NCBI GenBank assembly: GCA_902591415.1
Contig: CACJAU010000001.1
Span: forward strand, 62,001 to 126,000
From: an uncultured Pelagibacteraceae bacterium
GTDB taxonomy: Bacteria; Pseudomonadota; Alphaproteobacteria; Pelagibacterales; Pelagibacteraceae
Length of the DNA stretch: 64,000 nucleotides
Reading direction: 5' to 3'
Shown here one piece after another: positions 51,273 to 60,537 of the stretch. The position numbers and the translations under genes are program-made. Every line of letters begins with the position of its first letter. The stretch's first letter is position 1. The notes under the pieces were generated by a model. It was not told the DNA's origin. It did no database searches and saw only the letters and a program-made list of their open reading frames with translations.

Positions 51273-52277
51273 CTAAGGAATAAGAATGATTTTAGGGGCA
51301 ACACAAGTACCATTATGGATTTCTTTAAATGCATTCGCGCCATTTTTGAGTTCTCTGTATTCAATCCAGTTTAATGAGCCTAATTTTTTATTGTGTAATA
51401 AATTGATAGTTTGTTGAAAATCTTTGTTTGTGTAGCAATAAGTTCCTACTAAAGTAATTTCTTGTAAAGTTAATTTTCTAAAATTAAAAGTTCCGGCAGG
51501 TTGCGTTAAGCCTATATGTATAATTGATCCGCCCGGTGCGACTACTTCAATAGCTTGTTGTCTGCTTGCTTCTAGTCCAACGGAATCAAATACGATATCG
51601 AAACCATTTGAATTTATTATTTTATCATTTGGAGCAACATATTTTGCATCAAGATATTTTGAACATTCATCTAATCTTTTTTTGTTAGGATCAGATAAAA
51701 CTATATTTTTGCATCCTTTATCTTTAGCTAAAATTAAACCACATAATAAACCTATGGCACCTCCACCCTGAATTAAAACTCTACATTCTGATATAGGTTT
51801 TTTTAAAGTTTGTTCACCTAATAGTACGGCATGTAAAGACACTGCCGTTGGTTCCGCTACTGCGGCTTCTTTCGTATCTAAACCTTTTGGTATTTCGTAA
51901 ATATTTTTATCTGGAATTGAAACATATTCTGCTAAACCACCTTCCCTTTTAATTGGTTTACTCATTCCTAAAATAGATCTTTCTGGACATAAATGTTCTC
52001 TACCCTGCTTACAATATTCACAATTTCCACAAGTGATTAATGGATTTAAAACAACTGTTTTATCTTTAAATTTTCCATTTTGAATAACTCCACTAACTTC
52101 ATGACCTAATATAAGAGGTGGTATTCTTCTTTCATCATGTCCGTGATAAGCGTGCATATCAGAACCACAAATACCTGATGCTTGTATTTTTAAAATACTT
52201 TCACCTGGTTTTTCCGTTGGATTTTTTTCTTCTCTGTAAACTAATGTCTGAGTGTCTGTATAGACTAATGCATGCAT
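51273..52277 (-). CDS. Zinc-dependent alcohol dehydrogenase (MDR family)
   Basis: Medium-chain dehydrogenase (334 aa). Catalytic-zinc residues are in ASGICGSDMHAY and GHEVSGV; the structural-zinc lobe is CGNCEYCKQGREHLC; the NAD site is IQGGGAIGLLCG. It resembles sorbitol/threonine/gulonate-type dehydrogenases. The ATG shares one base with the stop of the HisD-like gene. In DHPS catabolism two such dehydrogenases (HpsO, HpsP) interconvert the enantiomers before HpsN acts, so this is a candidate for that role, inferred from context. Confidence 0.88.
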   Translation of the reverse strand: MHALVYTDTQTLVYREEKNPTEKPGESILKIQASGICGSDMHAYHGHDERRIPPLILGHEVSGVIQNGKFKDKTVVLNPLITCGNCEYCKQGREHLCPERSILGMSKPIKREGGLAEYVSIPDKNIYEIPKGLDTKEAAVAEPTAVSLHAVLLGEQTLKKPISECRVLIQGGGAIGLLCGLILAKDKGCKNIVLSDPNKKRLDECSKYLDAKYVAPNDKIINSNGFDIVFDSVGLEASRQQAIEVVAPGGSIIHIGLTQPAGTFNFRKLTLQEITLVGTYCYTNKDFQQTINLLHNKKLGSLNWIEYRELKNGANAFKEIHNGTCVAPKIILIP

Positions 52278-53563
52278 TACTTCATGTAACCGTATTTTTT
52301 AAGTCTAACATCCCCTGTTCTTGCATGAGCTTCCATACCTTCATATCTTGAAAGTCTAGCCGCTGCTGCTCCTACTAGTTCTGTAGACTCTTTTGTCATT
52401 CTTTGGAAACTTAATGTTTTTATAAATTTTCCAACGAATAATCCTCCTGTATATCTTCCAGCACCTTTCGTTGGTAAAATATGATTAGTGCCAGAACATT
52501 TATCGCCATATGCAACTGTTGTCTCTTCTCCGATAAATAATGAGCCGTAATTTTTTAATCTTTCATGAAACCATTTTAAATTTTTAGTTTGAACTTCAAG
52601 ATGCTCGGGTGCATACTCGTCACTAATGGTAGCCATCTCCTCATCTGTATCACAAAGAACTACTTCTCCATAATCTCTCCAAGCAGCTTCTGCACTTGTT
52701 CTAGGCAATTCAGGAAGGTCCGCTATTAACTCTGGAACTCTCTTCATTACTTTGTCTGCGAGTTCTTTGCTAGTAGTATATAACCATGCAGGAGAGTTGT
52801 AACCATGTTCTGCCTGTCCGACTAAATCTACTGCTACTATTTCTGGATCAGCAGTTTCATCTGCAATCACAGCGATCTCTGTTGGGCCTGCAAATAAATC
52901 AATCCCAATCTTTCCAAATAAAATTCTTTTTGCTTCTGCAACAAATTGATTTCCAGGACCAACAATTATATCTGCAGGAGCATTTTTAAATAAACCATTT
53001 GTCATTGCAGCGATTGCTGGTACTCCTCCCAAGTTCATTATGACATCAGCGCCACACAAATCAGCTGTATAAACTATTGTTGGGTGTGCACCCACTCCAG
53101 CTTTTGGTGGACTACATGCAATTACATTCTTTACTCCTGCTACTTTGGCCGTAGTAACGCTCATTACTGCTGAAGCGATGTGTGCATATCTTCCACCTGG
53201 AACATAACAGCCAGCTGTATTAACTGGTACTAATTTTTGTCCAGCATATAAACCTTTTGAAAGTTCTACTTCAAAGTCTTGTCCATAATTTTTTAATTGT
53301 GCTTCAGCAAACTTTCTAACACGATCATAAGCAAACTGAACATCGTCTTTTGTTTTTTGATCTAATGTTTTTTTTATTTCTTCAATTCTTTCTTTAGAAA
53401 CAATAATTTCACCATCGTATTTATCAAATTTTTTTGTAAGGTCTATACATCCTTGTTCTTTTGACTTTTCTAAATCATTTAATAAACCCTGAACGATTTG
53501 AGCAGTTTTAGTATCATCTGTTGAAGATGTTTTTGGTGATTTTTTTAAATATTTAATTGCCAT
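52277..53563 (-). CDS. HisD-family dehydrogenase, probable sulfopropanediol 3-dehydrogenase (HpsN-like)
   Basis: A 428-residue zinc/NAD dehydrogenase of the histidinol dehydrogenase fold. Zinc ligands are visible as QAEHGY (Gln, His), AYGDKCSG (Asp) and MEAHARTG (His). The segments YVPGGRYAHIASA and KVAGVKNVIACSPP and the C-terminal EAHARTGDVRLKK resemble HpsN, which oxidises (R)-2,3-dihydroxypropane-1-sulfonate to sulfolactate, rather than biosynthetic HisD. The surroundings (TRAP transporter, alcohol dehydrogenase, no his genes) agree. It overlaps the DctM gene by 11 bp. The true substrate remains unproved. Confidence 0.8.
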   Translation of the reverse strand: MAIKYLKKSPKTSSTDDTKTAQIVQGLLNDLEKSKEQGCIDLTKKFDKYDGEIIVSKERIEEIKKTLDQKTKDDVQFAYDRVRKFAEAQLKNYGQDFEVELSKGLYAGQKLVPVNTAGCYVPGGRYAHIASAVMSVTTAKVAGVKNVIACSPPKAGVGAHPTIVYTADLCGADVIMNLGGVPAIAAMTNGLFKNAPADIIVGPGNQFVAEAKRILFGKIGIDLFAGPTEIAVIADETADPEIVAVDLVGQAEHGYNSPAWLYTTSKELADKVMKRVPELIADLPELPRTSAEAAWRDYGEVVLCDTDEEMATISDEYAPEHLEVQTKNLKWFHERLKNYGSLFIGEETTVAYGDKCSGTNHILPTKGAGRYTGGLFVGKFIKTLSFQRMTKESTELVGAAAARLSRYEGMEAHARTGDVRLKKYGYMK

Positions 53564-54887
53564 ATAAAAGTGTCGGTAACCACAATGCTATTTGTGGAAA
53601 TATAACTATTAATATTAATCCAATTAATTGTAAAACCATAAATTGCATCATTCCAAAATATATATCTTTTAAATCCCACTCAGGTACAACTCCCTTTAAG
53701 AAATAGGCCGATAAGGCAACAGGCGGTGAAAGCCAACAGGTCTGAAGATTTACTGCGACTAATATAGCAAACCAAGTTAAATTAAAACCAAGCGCTTCAA
53801 CTAAAGGTAAAATAATTGGAATTATAATCATAACTATGGGTACCCACTCTAAAGGCCAACCAAGTAAGAAAATCATCACCATTATCATCGCCAAAATTAA
53901 ATACTTATTCATTTCCAGACCAAGTAAAAACTCAGTTAGTAAAGTAGGTGTACCTAATCTAGCAAATACAGCTCCGAAGAAGTTTGAGGCAGCTACTAGT
54001 ACCATTATAAGAGCAGTTATTTCTAAAGTTTTAACAAGGGCCTCTTGTAATTTAGGAAGAGTTAATTTTTTATAAGCGAGTGATAATAAAAGTGCTCCCA
54101 TCGCTCCACAGCCAGCAGCCTCTGTAGGTGTTGCAAAACCTAATAATATACTTCCAAGTGCTGCGAAAACTAATGCTGCTGGTGGAACAAGACCTAATAA
54201 AAATTCTATCCAAACTTTTTTCATACTAGTTGGTCTCATTTCTTCAGGTAATGGTGGGCCTAGCTTTGGATCTAACATACATCTAATTGTTGTGTATGCA
54301 GCAAACAATGATGCTAAAAGTATCCCAGGTAATATTGCTGCAGCAAATAAATCGATAACAGGTATTTCCATGATTGGTCCCATCACAACAAGCATAATGC
54401 TTGGTGGTATTAAAATTCCTAATGTTCCCCCTGCTGTAATGGTTCCAGCAGCAAGCTGAACATTATAACTAGATCTATTCATAGATTTAGCGGCCATAAT
54501 TCCTAAAATTGTTACCGAAGCTCCAACTATTCCTGTCGCTGCAGCAAAAATCACAGAAACAAATAAAACTGCGTAATAAAGTGATCCTCTAACTCTAGCT
54601 AACATAAGTTGGAATGCTGAAAACAATCTTTCCATCAAACCAGCTTGCTCCATCATAATTCCCATGAAGACAAAGAGTGGTACGGCGGCGAGGGTTTGTT
54701 CGGTCATGACCATCGAAAATTGTAAGGTCATTAAGTAGAAAACTAGTTTACCAAAGCCTAAATATCCAAATACAAAACCTAAAAAAATTAAAGTAAAAGA
54801 TATTGGAAATCCAACAAAGATAGCAAAAAGCATTACTCCAACTAAAATGATACCTAATACCGCTGGATCAATTAATTCTGCTATCAT
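53553..54887 (-). CDS. dctM: TRAP transporter large membrane subunit
   Basis: DctM-type subunit (444 aa with the start used here) that carries the sodium-coupled transport path, with about twelve hydrophobic segments and the conserved GTLGILIPPS loop near residue 145. The start at 54887 is chosen because it gives the ATGA overlap with dctQ and a GGAGAA ribosome-binding site; an upstream ATG at 54908 would add seven basic residues. It lies between dctQ and the HpsN-like gene in one operon. Confidence 0.93.
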   Translation of the reverse strand: MIAELIDPAVLGIILVGVMLFAIFVGFPISFTLIFLGFVFGYLGFGKLVFYLMTLQFSMVMTEQTLAAVPLFVFMGIMMEQAGLMERLFSAFQLMLARVRGSLYYAVLFVSVIFAAATGIVGASVTILGIMAAKSMNRSSYNVQLAAGTITAGGTLGILIPPSIMLVVMGPIMEIPVIDLFAAAILPGILLASLFAAYTTIRCMLDPKLGPPLPEEMRPTSMKKVWIEFLLGLVPPAALVFAALGSILLGFATPTEAAGCGAMGALLLSLAYKKLTLPKLQEALVKTLEITALIMVLVAASNFFGAVFARLGTPTLLTEFLLGLEMNKYLILAMIMVMIFLLGWPLEWVPIVMIIIPIILPLVEALGFNLTWFAILVAVNLQTCWLSPPVALSAYFLKGVVPEWDLKDIYFGMMQFMVLQLIGLILIVIFPQIALWLPTLLYGN

Positions 54888-55501
54888 TTTTTTTCTTCTC
54901 CAGGCCACTCACCTTTTTTAGCAGCCCAATAACTTTTAAGTAATTCTGACACGCCTTGAATTAAAAGAAATATTATACCTATCAATAAACAGGTTTTTAT
55001 AGGCCACATAAATGGCATCCAAGTTGTATCCATTCCTCTTTCACCTCTTCGAATTGACTCTTCGACATATCCTAGAGTCATGTAAAGAAAGACTAATAAC
55101 CCTGGAAAATAAAATAAAATATATAACCAAAAATCTACAAGACCTTGATTTTTAGTTTTAAAATTTCTGTATAAAAAATCTGCTCTTATGTGAACTCCTT
55201 TGGAGAGAGCGTACCCTGCTCCTAACATAAATAGAGCCCCATATAAAAATCTACTCATATCGTAAGCCCAAATTGTTGGAGCTAAAAATAATTTTCTCAT
55301 AATAACTTCATAAGTCATTGCTAAAATTAAAGGCATAAGGATCCAACAAACTACATTGCCTACACGTTTGCTGAATTTATCTATTGAAGTAATAGTATTA
55401 GCCATCCAGGCTGGCATATCAGCTGGCATTTTACCTGAACCGCCGCGTCTTTCGGCAATCATTTCATCTGAAATGTCTATTTTTGGTGGCTTATCATTCA
55501 T
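54884..55501 (-). CDS. dctQ: TRAP transporter small membrane subunit
   Basis: DctQ-type protein (205 aa). A hydrophilic N-terminal leader of about 40 residues is followed by four hydrophobic helices, typical of the DctQ core, with EVIMRKLFLAPTIWAYDMS as the family motif at the end of the first helix and GRGVHIR-like KGVHIRADFLY later. It partners DctM in the membrane. Its ATG overlaps nothing upstream but sits right behind the hairpin at 55513-55546. Confidence 0.9.
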   Translation of the reverse strand: MNDKPPKIDISDEMIAERRGGSGKMPADMPAWMANTITSIDKFSKRVGNVVCWILMPLILAMTYEVIMRKLFLAPTIWAYDMSRFLYGALFMLGAGYALSKGVHIRADFLYRNFKTKNQGLVDFWLYILFYFPGLLVFLYMTLGYVEESIRRGERGMDTTWMPFMWPIKTCLLIGIIFLLIQGVSELLKSYWAAKKGEWPGEEKK

Positions 55502-55512
55502 AATCTTGTCCT

Positions 55513-55546
55513 AAAAAATTAGAGCGGACTGTTAAGTCCGCTCTAA
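55513..55546 (-). terminator. Intercistronic hairpin with T-run between dctP and dctQ
   Basis: A perfect 12-bp GC-rich stem (55519-55530 and 55535-55546, core AGAGCGGACT/AGTCCGCTCT) with a 4-nt loop. Read leftward it is followed at once by six T (55513-55518), the form of a factor-independent terminator. It lies 24 bp after the dctP stop and 11 bp before the dctQ start, so it should attenuate transcription into dctQM and the dehydrogenase genes. Confidence 0.88.
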
Positions 55547-55569
55547 AATATTTTTAAAGTTTTTGCTTA

Positions 55570-56664
55570 TTACTTTAATGTCGCCGCGTGAGCCATTCCT
55601 AGCTTAGCGTTTGACATTTGAGCACCACTCCAGAATGGTACAGCAATATCAGCAAATTCTTTCATTGATTTGTAAACTTTAGCGAAGAATTTATTTTCCG
55701 CTGCGTTTTTGTTTAATGTTTTCTTTGCTGCTGCCATATATTCTTTAAAGTAGTCTGTTGGAGTATCTTCTAAAATTACTCCGTGCTTAGTAGTTAACTC
55801 TCTTAAAGCTTTTCCATTTTCATAGATTCTGTAGCTTAAAGATTTTGCTAATGAAGCATTTGCAGCTACTTCAAGAGATTTTTTCTCATGAGCAGTCATT
55901 TTTTTGTAAGTTTTTCCAGTTATATAAAAGTCAGCATTTACTACTACTTGGTGTAAACCTTGTAGGTAATAGTGTTTTAGTACTTTTTGGAAACCAAATG
56001 TTAAATCTGGTTTTGGACAACACCATTCTGCTGCATCAATAGTACCTGCTTGTAATGCTGGAAGAATATCTCCACCACCCATTGCTACAGATGCAATACC
56101 GATATCTTTATATGTTTGACCAGGAATTCCTGGAGGTGTTCTGAATTTATATTTTCTAAAATCAGCCATGTCTTTAATTGGTTTTGGAAACCAACCTAAA
56201 GCTTCTGGGCCAACTGGTTGAAGCATAAATCCTTTAATGTCTCTACCCATTTCTTTCCATAGTTGGTCGTATAATTCTTTACCTCCACCATATTGGAACC
56301 AAGATAAAAACGCTAAATTATCTATACCTACTCCACCACCTGCTACTGGCGAACCAAATAACATGGCAGCTGGGTGATCTCCAGACCAATAGTGTGTCCA
56401 TGCGAAACCACAATCAATTAATCCTTTATCAACCGCATCTAAAGTCTCTTTTACTCCTACAACAGCACCCGCTGGTAAAATCTCAAACTTTAAAGATCCA
56501 TCAGTAAGCTCTGTTACAGTGTCAGTAAAGTCCTTCAACATTTTCACTTCATCAGCTTTAGTGTTAAGAACGGTCTGACATTTTAGAGTTTTTGCATTTG
56601 CTGAAGTCATAGAGAATCCTACAAGTACAGCTAAACCAAAAACTACAGATAATAATTTTTTCAT
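55570..56664 (-). CDS. dctP: TRAP transporter periplasmic binding protein
   Basis: DctP-family binding protein (364 aa) with a Sec signal peptide (about residues 1-24, ending TSANA). The signature FRKYKFRTPPGIPG carries the conserved Arg that grips the ligand carboxylate or sulfonate, and DAAEWCCPKPDLTFGF resembles the TakP branch that binds 2-oxoacids. A GGGGGA ribosome-binding site precedes the ATG. It is the first gene of the leftward TRAP-dehydrogenase unit and is expected to be strongly expressed. The ligand could be an organosulfonate or organic acid. Confidence 0.92.
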   Translation of the reverse strand: MKKLLSVVFGLAVLVGFSMTSANAKTLKCQTVLNTKADEVKMLKDFTDTVTELTDGSLKFEILPAGAVVGVKETLDAVDKGLIDCGFAWTHYWSGDHPAAMLFGSPVAGGGVGIDNLAFLSWFQYGGGKELYDQLWKEMGRDIKGFMLQPVGPEALGWFPKPIKDMADFRKYKFRTPPGIPGQTYKDIGIASVAMGGGDILPALQAGTIDAAEWCCPKPDLTFGFQKVLKHYYLQGLHQVVVNADFYITGKTYKKMTAHEKKSLEVAANASLAKSLSYRIYENGKALRELTTKHGVILEDTPTDYFKEYMAAAKKTLNKNAAENKFFAKVYKSMKEFADIAVPFWSGAQMSNAKLGMAHAATLK

Positions 56665-56674
56665 TATTTCCCCC

Positions 56675-56722
56675 GTTTTTTATTAATAAAAAACAGAATT
56701 AAACCTCTAATGTATATTAGAG
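56675..56722. promoter_or_regulatory. Two palindromes in the dctP/GMC divergent intergenic region
   Basis: The first, 56675-56694 (GTTTTTTATTAATAAAAAAC), is a perfect 20-bp palindrome 11 bp upstream of dctP. The second, 56705-56722 (CTCTAATGTATATTAGAG), has perfect 7-bp arms around GTAT. Such 18-bp operators suit GntR- or LacI-type regulators. In this AT-rich genome the first may be chance, but the second is not a simple A/T tract. No regulator gene is adjacent, so the role is a guess. Confidence 0.35.
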
Positions 56723-56805
56723 TCAAACCAAAGTAGCTAAACCTGGAGTTGAATTAGTCATATTAGCATGTATGAGTTTTCTCAAGTATAAGTTAAATTC
56801 TGATC

Positions 56806-58413
56806 ATGGATGAATTTGATTTTGTAATTATTGGAGCTGGTTCAGCAGGATGTGTGCTTGCAAACAGATTAAGTGCAAATCCAAATAACAAAGTTCTTTT
56901 ATTAGAAGCAGGTGGCAAAGATACTTATCCATGGATCCATATTCCAGTTGGATATTTTAAAACAATGCATAACCCCAAAGTTGATTGGTGTTTTCATACT
57001 GAAAAAGATGAGACCATGAATAATAGATCAATAAGATATCCTAGGGGAAAAACATTAGGCGGAAGTTCTTCTATCAATGGACTTCTTTGGATTAGAGGTC
57101 AAAGTAATGATTATGATAATTGGAGACAACAAGGTAATGCTGGCTGGGGGTGGGATGATGTTTTCCCTTATTTTTTAAAATCAGAAAATAACGAACTCGG
57201 TCCTAATGAATTCCATAATGACAAAGGTCCAATAACTGTTTCAAATAAGAAAATTAATTTAGACATGTTGGAAGAATTTCAAAATGCGGCAGAGGAAACA
57301 GGAATTCCTAGAACAGAAGATTTTAATACAGGGGACAATTTTGGTATCGGTTATTTTCAATTTACAACAAGTCGAAATAAATTATTAAAATTACGTTGTA
57401 GTGCTGCTAAAGGATATTTAAATCCAGTAAAGCATAGATCCAATTTAAAAATTATTACTAAAGCTCATGTTCAAAAAATAAATTTTGAAGGAAAAAAAGC
57501 AACTGGTGTAAGCTATTATCAAAAAGAAAAAGTAATTACAGTTAAAGCTAATAGAGAGGTGATTTTATCAGCTGGTTCTATTGGTTCCCCACATATTTTA
57601 CAAGTTTCTGGTATTGGTGACGCTGATAAATTGAAAAAATACGGTATAGAAACTATTCATGAATTAAAAGGTGTAGGGAGAAACTTACAAGATCATTTAA
57701 TGTTTAGACCAGTATACAAAGTGAAGAATTTAAAATCTTTAAATAGTAAGATTAATAGTCTGATTGGAAACTTTTTTATAGGATTGGAGTATATTTTTAA
57801 ACAAAGTGGTCCAATGACAATGGGCGCCAGTCAAGTATGTGGTTTTGTTAAAAGCGATCCATCCAGAGCCACTCCAAACTTGCAATTTCATGTTCAGCCA
57901 ATTAGCACCGATATTTTAGGAGCAACAAAAATGCATGACTTTGACGGAATAACTCCTACAGTTGCTAATGTAAGACCCACAAGTAGAGGGGAGATTAATA
58001 TAGCAAGTAATGACAGTAGAGATAATCCAAAAATTAAAATGAATTACTTGTCTACTCAAGATGATAGAGATGTTGCGGCTAAAGCACTGAAAATTGTAAG
58101 AAATATAATGCTGAATACTAAAACATTTAAAAAATATGAGCCTGAAGAATATAGACCAGGTTCGCATATTACTGATGATGAGGAACTAGTTAAAGCCGCT
58201 AGTGATCATGCTCAAACTATTTTTCATCCTGTAGGGACATGTAAAATGGGTAAAGGTGATGAGGCAGTAGTTAATGATAAATTGCAAGCACATGGAATAC
58301 AAAATTTAAGAGTTGTGGATGCATCCATTATGCCCAATATAACCTCAGGTAATACCAATGCACCAACAATAATGATTGCGGAAAAAGCCTCGGACATGAT
58401 ACTTAACAAGTAG
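56806..58413 (+). CDS. GMC-family FAD oxidoreductase (choline dehydrogenase-like)
   Basis: Glucose-methanol-choline oxidoreductase (535 aa). The FAD motif [19 protein letters not shown] signature 1 ([17 protein letters not shown]), signature 2 ([17 protein letters not shown]) and the catalytic His/Asn region [10 protein letters not shown] near residue 475 are intact. The family oxidises choline, other alcohols or sugar alcohols. With a TRAP transporter and DHPS-like dehydrogenases beside it, the substrate is uncertain, and choline is only one option. It is divergent from dctP and followed by a TerC-family gene after 2 bp. Confidence 0.88.
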   Translation: MDEFDFVIIGAGSAGCVLANRLSANPNNKVLLLEAGGKDTYPWIHIPVGYFKTMHNPKVDWCFHTEKDETMNNRSIRYPRGKTLGGSSSINGLLWIRGQSNDYDNWRQQGNAGWGWDDVFPYFLKSENNELGPNEFHNDKGPITVSNKKINLDMLEEFQNAAEETGIPRTEDFNTGDNFGIGYFQFTTSRNKLLKLRCSAAKGYLNPVKHRSNLKIITKAHVQKINFEGKKATGVSYYQKEKVITVKANREVILSAGSIGSPHILQVSGIGDADKLKKYGIETIHELKGVGRNLQDHLMFRPVYKVKNLKSLNSKINSLIGNFFIGLEYIFKQSGPMTMGASQVCGFVKSDPSRATPNLQFHVQPISTDILGATKMHDFDGITPTVANVRPTSRGEINIASNDSRDNPKIKMNYLSTQDDRDVAAKALKIVRNIMLNTKTFKKYEPEEYRPGSHITDDEELVKAASDHAQTIFHPVGTCKMGKGDEAVVNDKLQAHGIQNLRVVDASIMPNITSGNTNAPTIMIAEKASDMILNK

Positions 58414-58415
58414 TC

Positions 58416-59009
58416 ATGCTTGCTGAATTATTTACTCCTGAACAAATAACTATATTAACTCAAATCATTTTTATTGATCTTGTTTTAGCAGGTGATAATG
58501 CAATTATCATTGGAATGGTTGCTTCTAAGTTTCCACCAGATCAAAGAAGAAAAGTTATTTTTTGGGGAATTGGAGGGGCGGTTATTTTAAGAATAATTTT
58601 AACTCTTCTCACAGCTTATTTATTACAAATTACAGGTCTAAGACTTATTGGTGGAATTTTATTATTGTATATTGTCTATAAGCTTTATGTTGATGTAATC
58701 AAAGGTGCTACAAAAAATGAGGATATAAAAGTTGATAATTCAAGTTTTCTTAAAGCAATTTGGACTGTACTTTTAGCGGATTTTACTATGAGTTTAGATA
58801 ATGTTCTCGGTGTTGCGGGAGCTGCTGGTCATCATTATCACTTATTAATTTTTGGATTAGTTCTATCAATAATATTAATGGCTGTTGCGGCAAATCTAAT
58901 TTCTGGTTGGATTAAGAAATATAAATGGATTGCTTGGATAGGATTGTTAGCTATTTTAGTTGTTGCTATTGAATTGATATATACAGATATTAAAACTTTA
59001 ATACTTTAA
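58416..59009 (+). CDS. TerC/YjbE-family integral membrane protein
   Basis: A 197-residue protein with about six hydrophobic helices. FIDLVLAGDNAIIIG and DFTMSLDNVLGVAG carry the acidic residues in membrane helices that define the TerC family. Relatives take part in metal (Mn) export. The two DN motifs (AGDNA and SLDNV) are the family's twin signatures. It is one base from the SDR gene downstream and 2 bp after the GMC gene. Confidence 0.85.
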   Translation: MLAELFTPEQITILTQIIFIDLVLAGDNAIIIGMVASKFPPDQRRKVIFWGIGGAVILRIILTLLTAYLLQITGLRLIGGILLLYIVYKLYVDVIKGATKNEDIKVDNSSFLKAIWTVLLADFTMSLDNVLGVAGAAGHHYHLLIFGLVLSIILMAVAANLISGWIKKYKWIAWIGLLAILVVAIELIYTDIKTLIL

Positions 59010-59773
59010 TGTTAAAAAAAATAAATCTTAAAAATAAAACAGCTCTAGTAACCGGAGCTGGTAAAGGTCTTGGGAAAGCTTGTGCCATTGCTTTAGCTGA
59101 GGCAGGAGCGAAAGTAATTATATTAAGTAGAACGAAATCTGACCTTATTAAAGTAAACAAAATTATAAAAAGAACTAAAGGTTCAAGTCAATTATTTGTT
59201 TGTGATGTAACAAAATTAGAAGATTTGACAAAAGTTTTAAGAAAAATTAATCGATTGGATATCTTAGTAAACAATGCCGGAAATAATAGACCTCAACATT
59301 TTACAAAAGTAAGTCAAGAAAATATGGAATACCTTACTAATTTAAATATGAAAGCTGCATTCAACGTTGCTCAATTATGTTCTAAAAAAATGGTTGAAGC
59401 GAAAAATAGAAAGAAAATTGGTGGATCTATCATTCATATGTCCTCTCAATTAGGTAGAGTTGGGTGTGAGGGGCGAAATGTTTACAACATGAATAAATTT
59501 GGAATAGAAGGTCTTGCCAGAGGTATGGCATGTGAATTAGCTCCTTTTAATATTAGGGTAAATACTGTCTGCCCTACTTTTGTGGAAACACCAATGGTCA
59601 AAAAATTTTTTAAAAACAAAAAATTTAAAAATAAAATGCTTAAAAATATTCCATTGGGAAGAGTTGCAAAAGAAAGTGATGTTGCAACGGCAGTAGCTTT
59701 TCTAGCTGCCAATTCATCTGAAATGATAACTGGAACATCTTTAATAGTAGACGGAGGTTGGACAGCGCAATAA
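59009..59773 (+). CDS. Short-chain dehydrogenase/reductase (first of a tandem pair)
   Basis: Classical SDR (254 aa) with the cofactor motif TGAGKGLGKACA, NNAGNNRP, the catalytic Ser in IHMSSQ and the YxxxK pair in VYNMNKFG. The C terminus SLIVDGGWTAQ is the normal FabG-like end. A near neighbour of the same family follows immediately with a 1-base overlap. Substrate is unknown; gluconate 5-dehydrogenase-type and 3-oxoacyl reductase-type functions are the usual alternatives. Confidence 0.87.
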   Translation: MLKKINLKNKTALVTGAGKGLGKACAIALAEAGAKVIILSRTKSDLIKVNKIIKRTKGSSQLFVCDVTKLEDLTKVLRKINRLDILVNNAGNNRPQHFTKVSQENMEYLTNLNMKAAFNVAQLCSKKMVEAKNRKKIGGSIIHMSSQLGRVGCEGRNVYNMNKFGIEGLARGMACELAPFNIRVNTVCPTFVETPMVKKFFKNKKFKNKMLKNIPLGRVAKESDVATAVAFLAANSSEMITGTSLIVDGGWTAQ

Positions 59774-60537
59774 TGGGAATTTTTTTAAAAGATATAAATT
59801 TAAGAGGTAAAACAGCTTTGATTACAGGTGCTACTAAAGGTTTAGGAAGAGGAGCAGCTATAGCGATTGCTGAAGCAGGTGGAAATATTATTGCAATTGG
59901 CAGAAATCAATCAGAACTTAATACTTTAAAAAAAGAAGTAGAAAAATTCAAAGTTAATTACTTATCATTTAATTGTGATGTAAATAATTATAGTCGGATG
60001 AAATTATTTATATCAAGTCTCAAAAAATTAGATATTTTGGTTAATAATGCAGGTACAAATATTCCTGAACCATTTTTGAGTGTAAAAAAATCTTCAATGG
60101 AAACTTTATTAAATGTAAATACTAAAGCTGTTTTCAACGTTGCTCAACTTTGTGCTAATAGAATTATTAAATTAAAAAGAAAAAGCGGATCAATTATTAA
60201 TATTTCATCTATTTTCGGACTTGTAGCGGGACAAAAAAGAACTGTTTACAGTATGACTAAATTTGGCGTGGAGGGCTTAACAAAAGGTATGGCGTTAGAT
60301 TTAGCTAAGTACAATATAAGAGTAAATAGTGTTTGCCCAAATATAGTTTTAACTCCAAGAACAAAAAAATACTTTGCCGACAAAAAATATAACAAATATG
60401 TAAAAGACAATACTCCAATTAATAAAATCGTTACTATTAGTGATGTTGCAACTTCAATAACATTTCTTGCATCAGAAGCTGCCTCAATGATTACTGGATC
60501 ATCAATTATTATTGACGGAGGATGGACTGCAAAATGA
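59773..60537 (+). CDS. Short-chain dehydrogenase/reductase (second of a tandem pair)
   Basis: Classical SDR (254 aa from the ATG used here) with TGATKGLGRGAA, NNAGTNIP, the catalytic Ser in INISSIFG and the YxxxK pair VYSMTKFG. It is clearly paralogous to the gene before it (FNVAQLC and IRVNSVCPN stretches agree) but well diverged. The ATG at 59773 overlaps the previous TAA by one base. The next gene overlaps it by 4 bp (ATGA). Confidence 0.87.
   Translation: MGIFLKDINLRGKTALITGATKGLGRGAAIAIAEAGGNIIAIGRNQSELNTLKKEVEKFKVNYLSFNCDVNNYSRMKLFISSLKKLDILVNNAGTNIPEPFLSVKKSSMETLLNVNTKAVFNVAQLCANRIIKLKRKSGSIINISSIFGLVAGQKRTVYSMTKFGVEGLTKGMALDLAKYNIRVNSVCPNIVLTPRTKKYFADKKYNKYVKDNTPINKIVTISDVATSITFLASEAASMITGSSIIIDGGWTAK

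Noticed and set aside
52277..53563. The HisD-family gene as histidine-biosynthesis hisD
   Set aside because: No other his genes are near, it is embedded with TRAP and alcohol dehydrogenase genes, and its motifs (PGGRYAHIASA, EAHARTGDVRL) resemble HpsN; the biosynthetic label is less likely.
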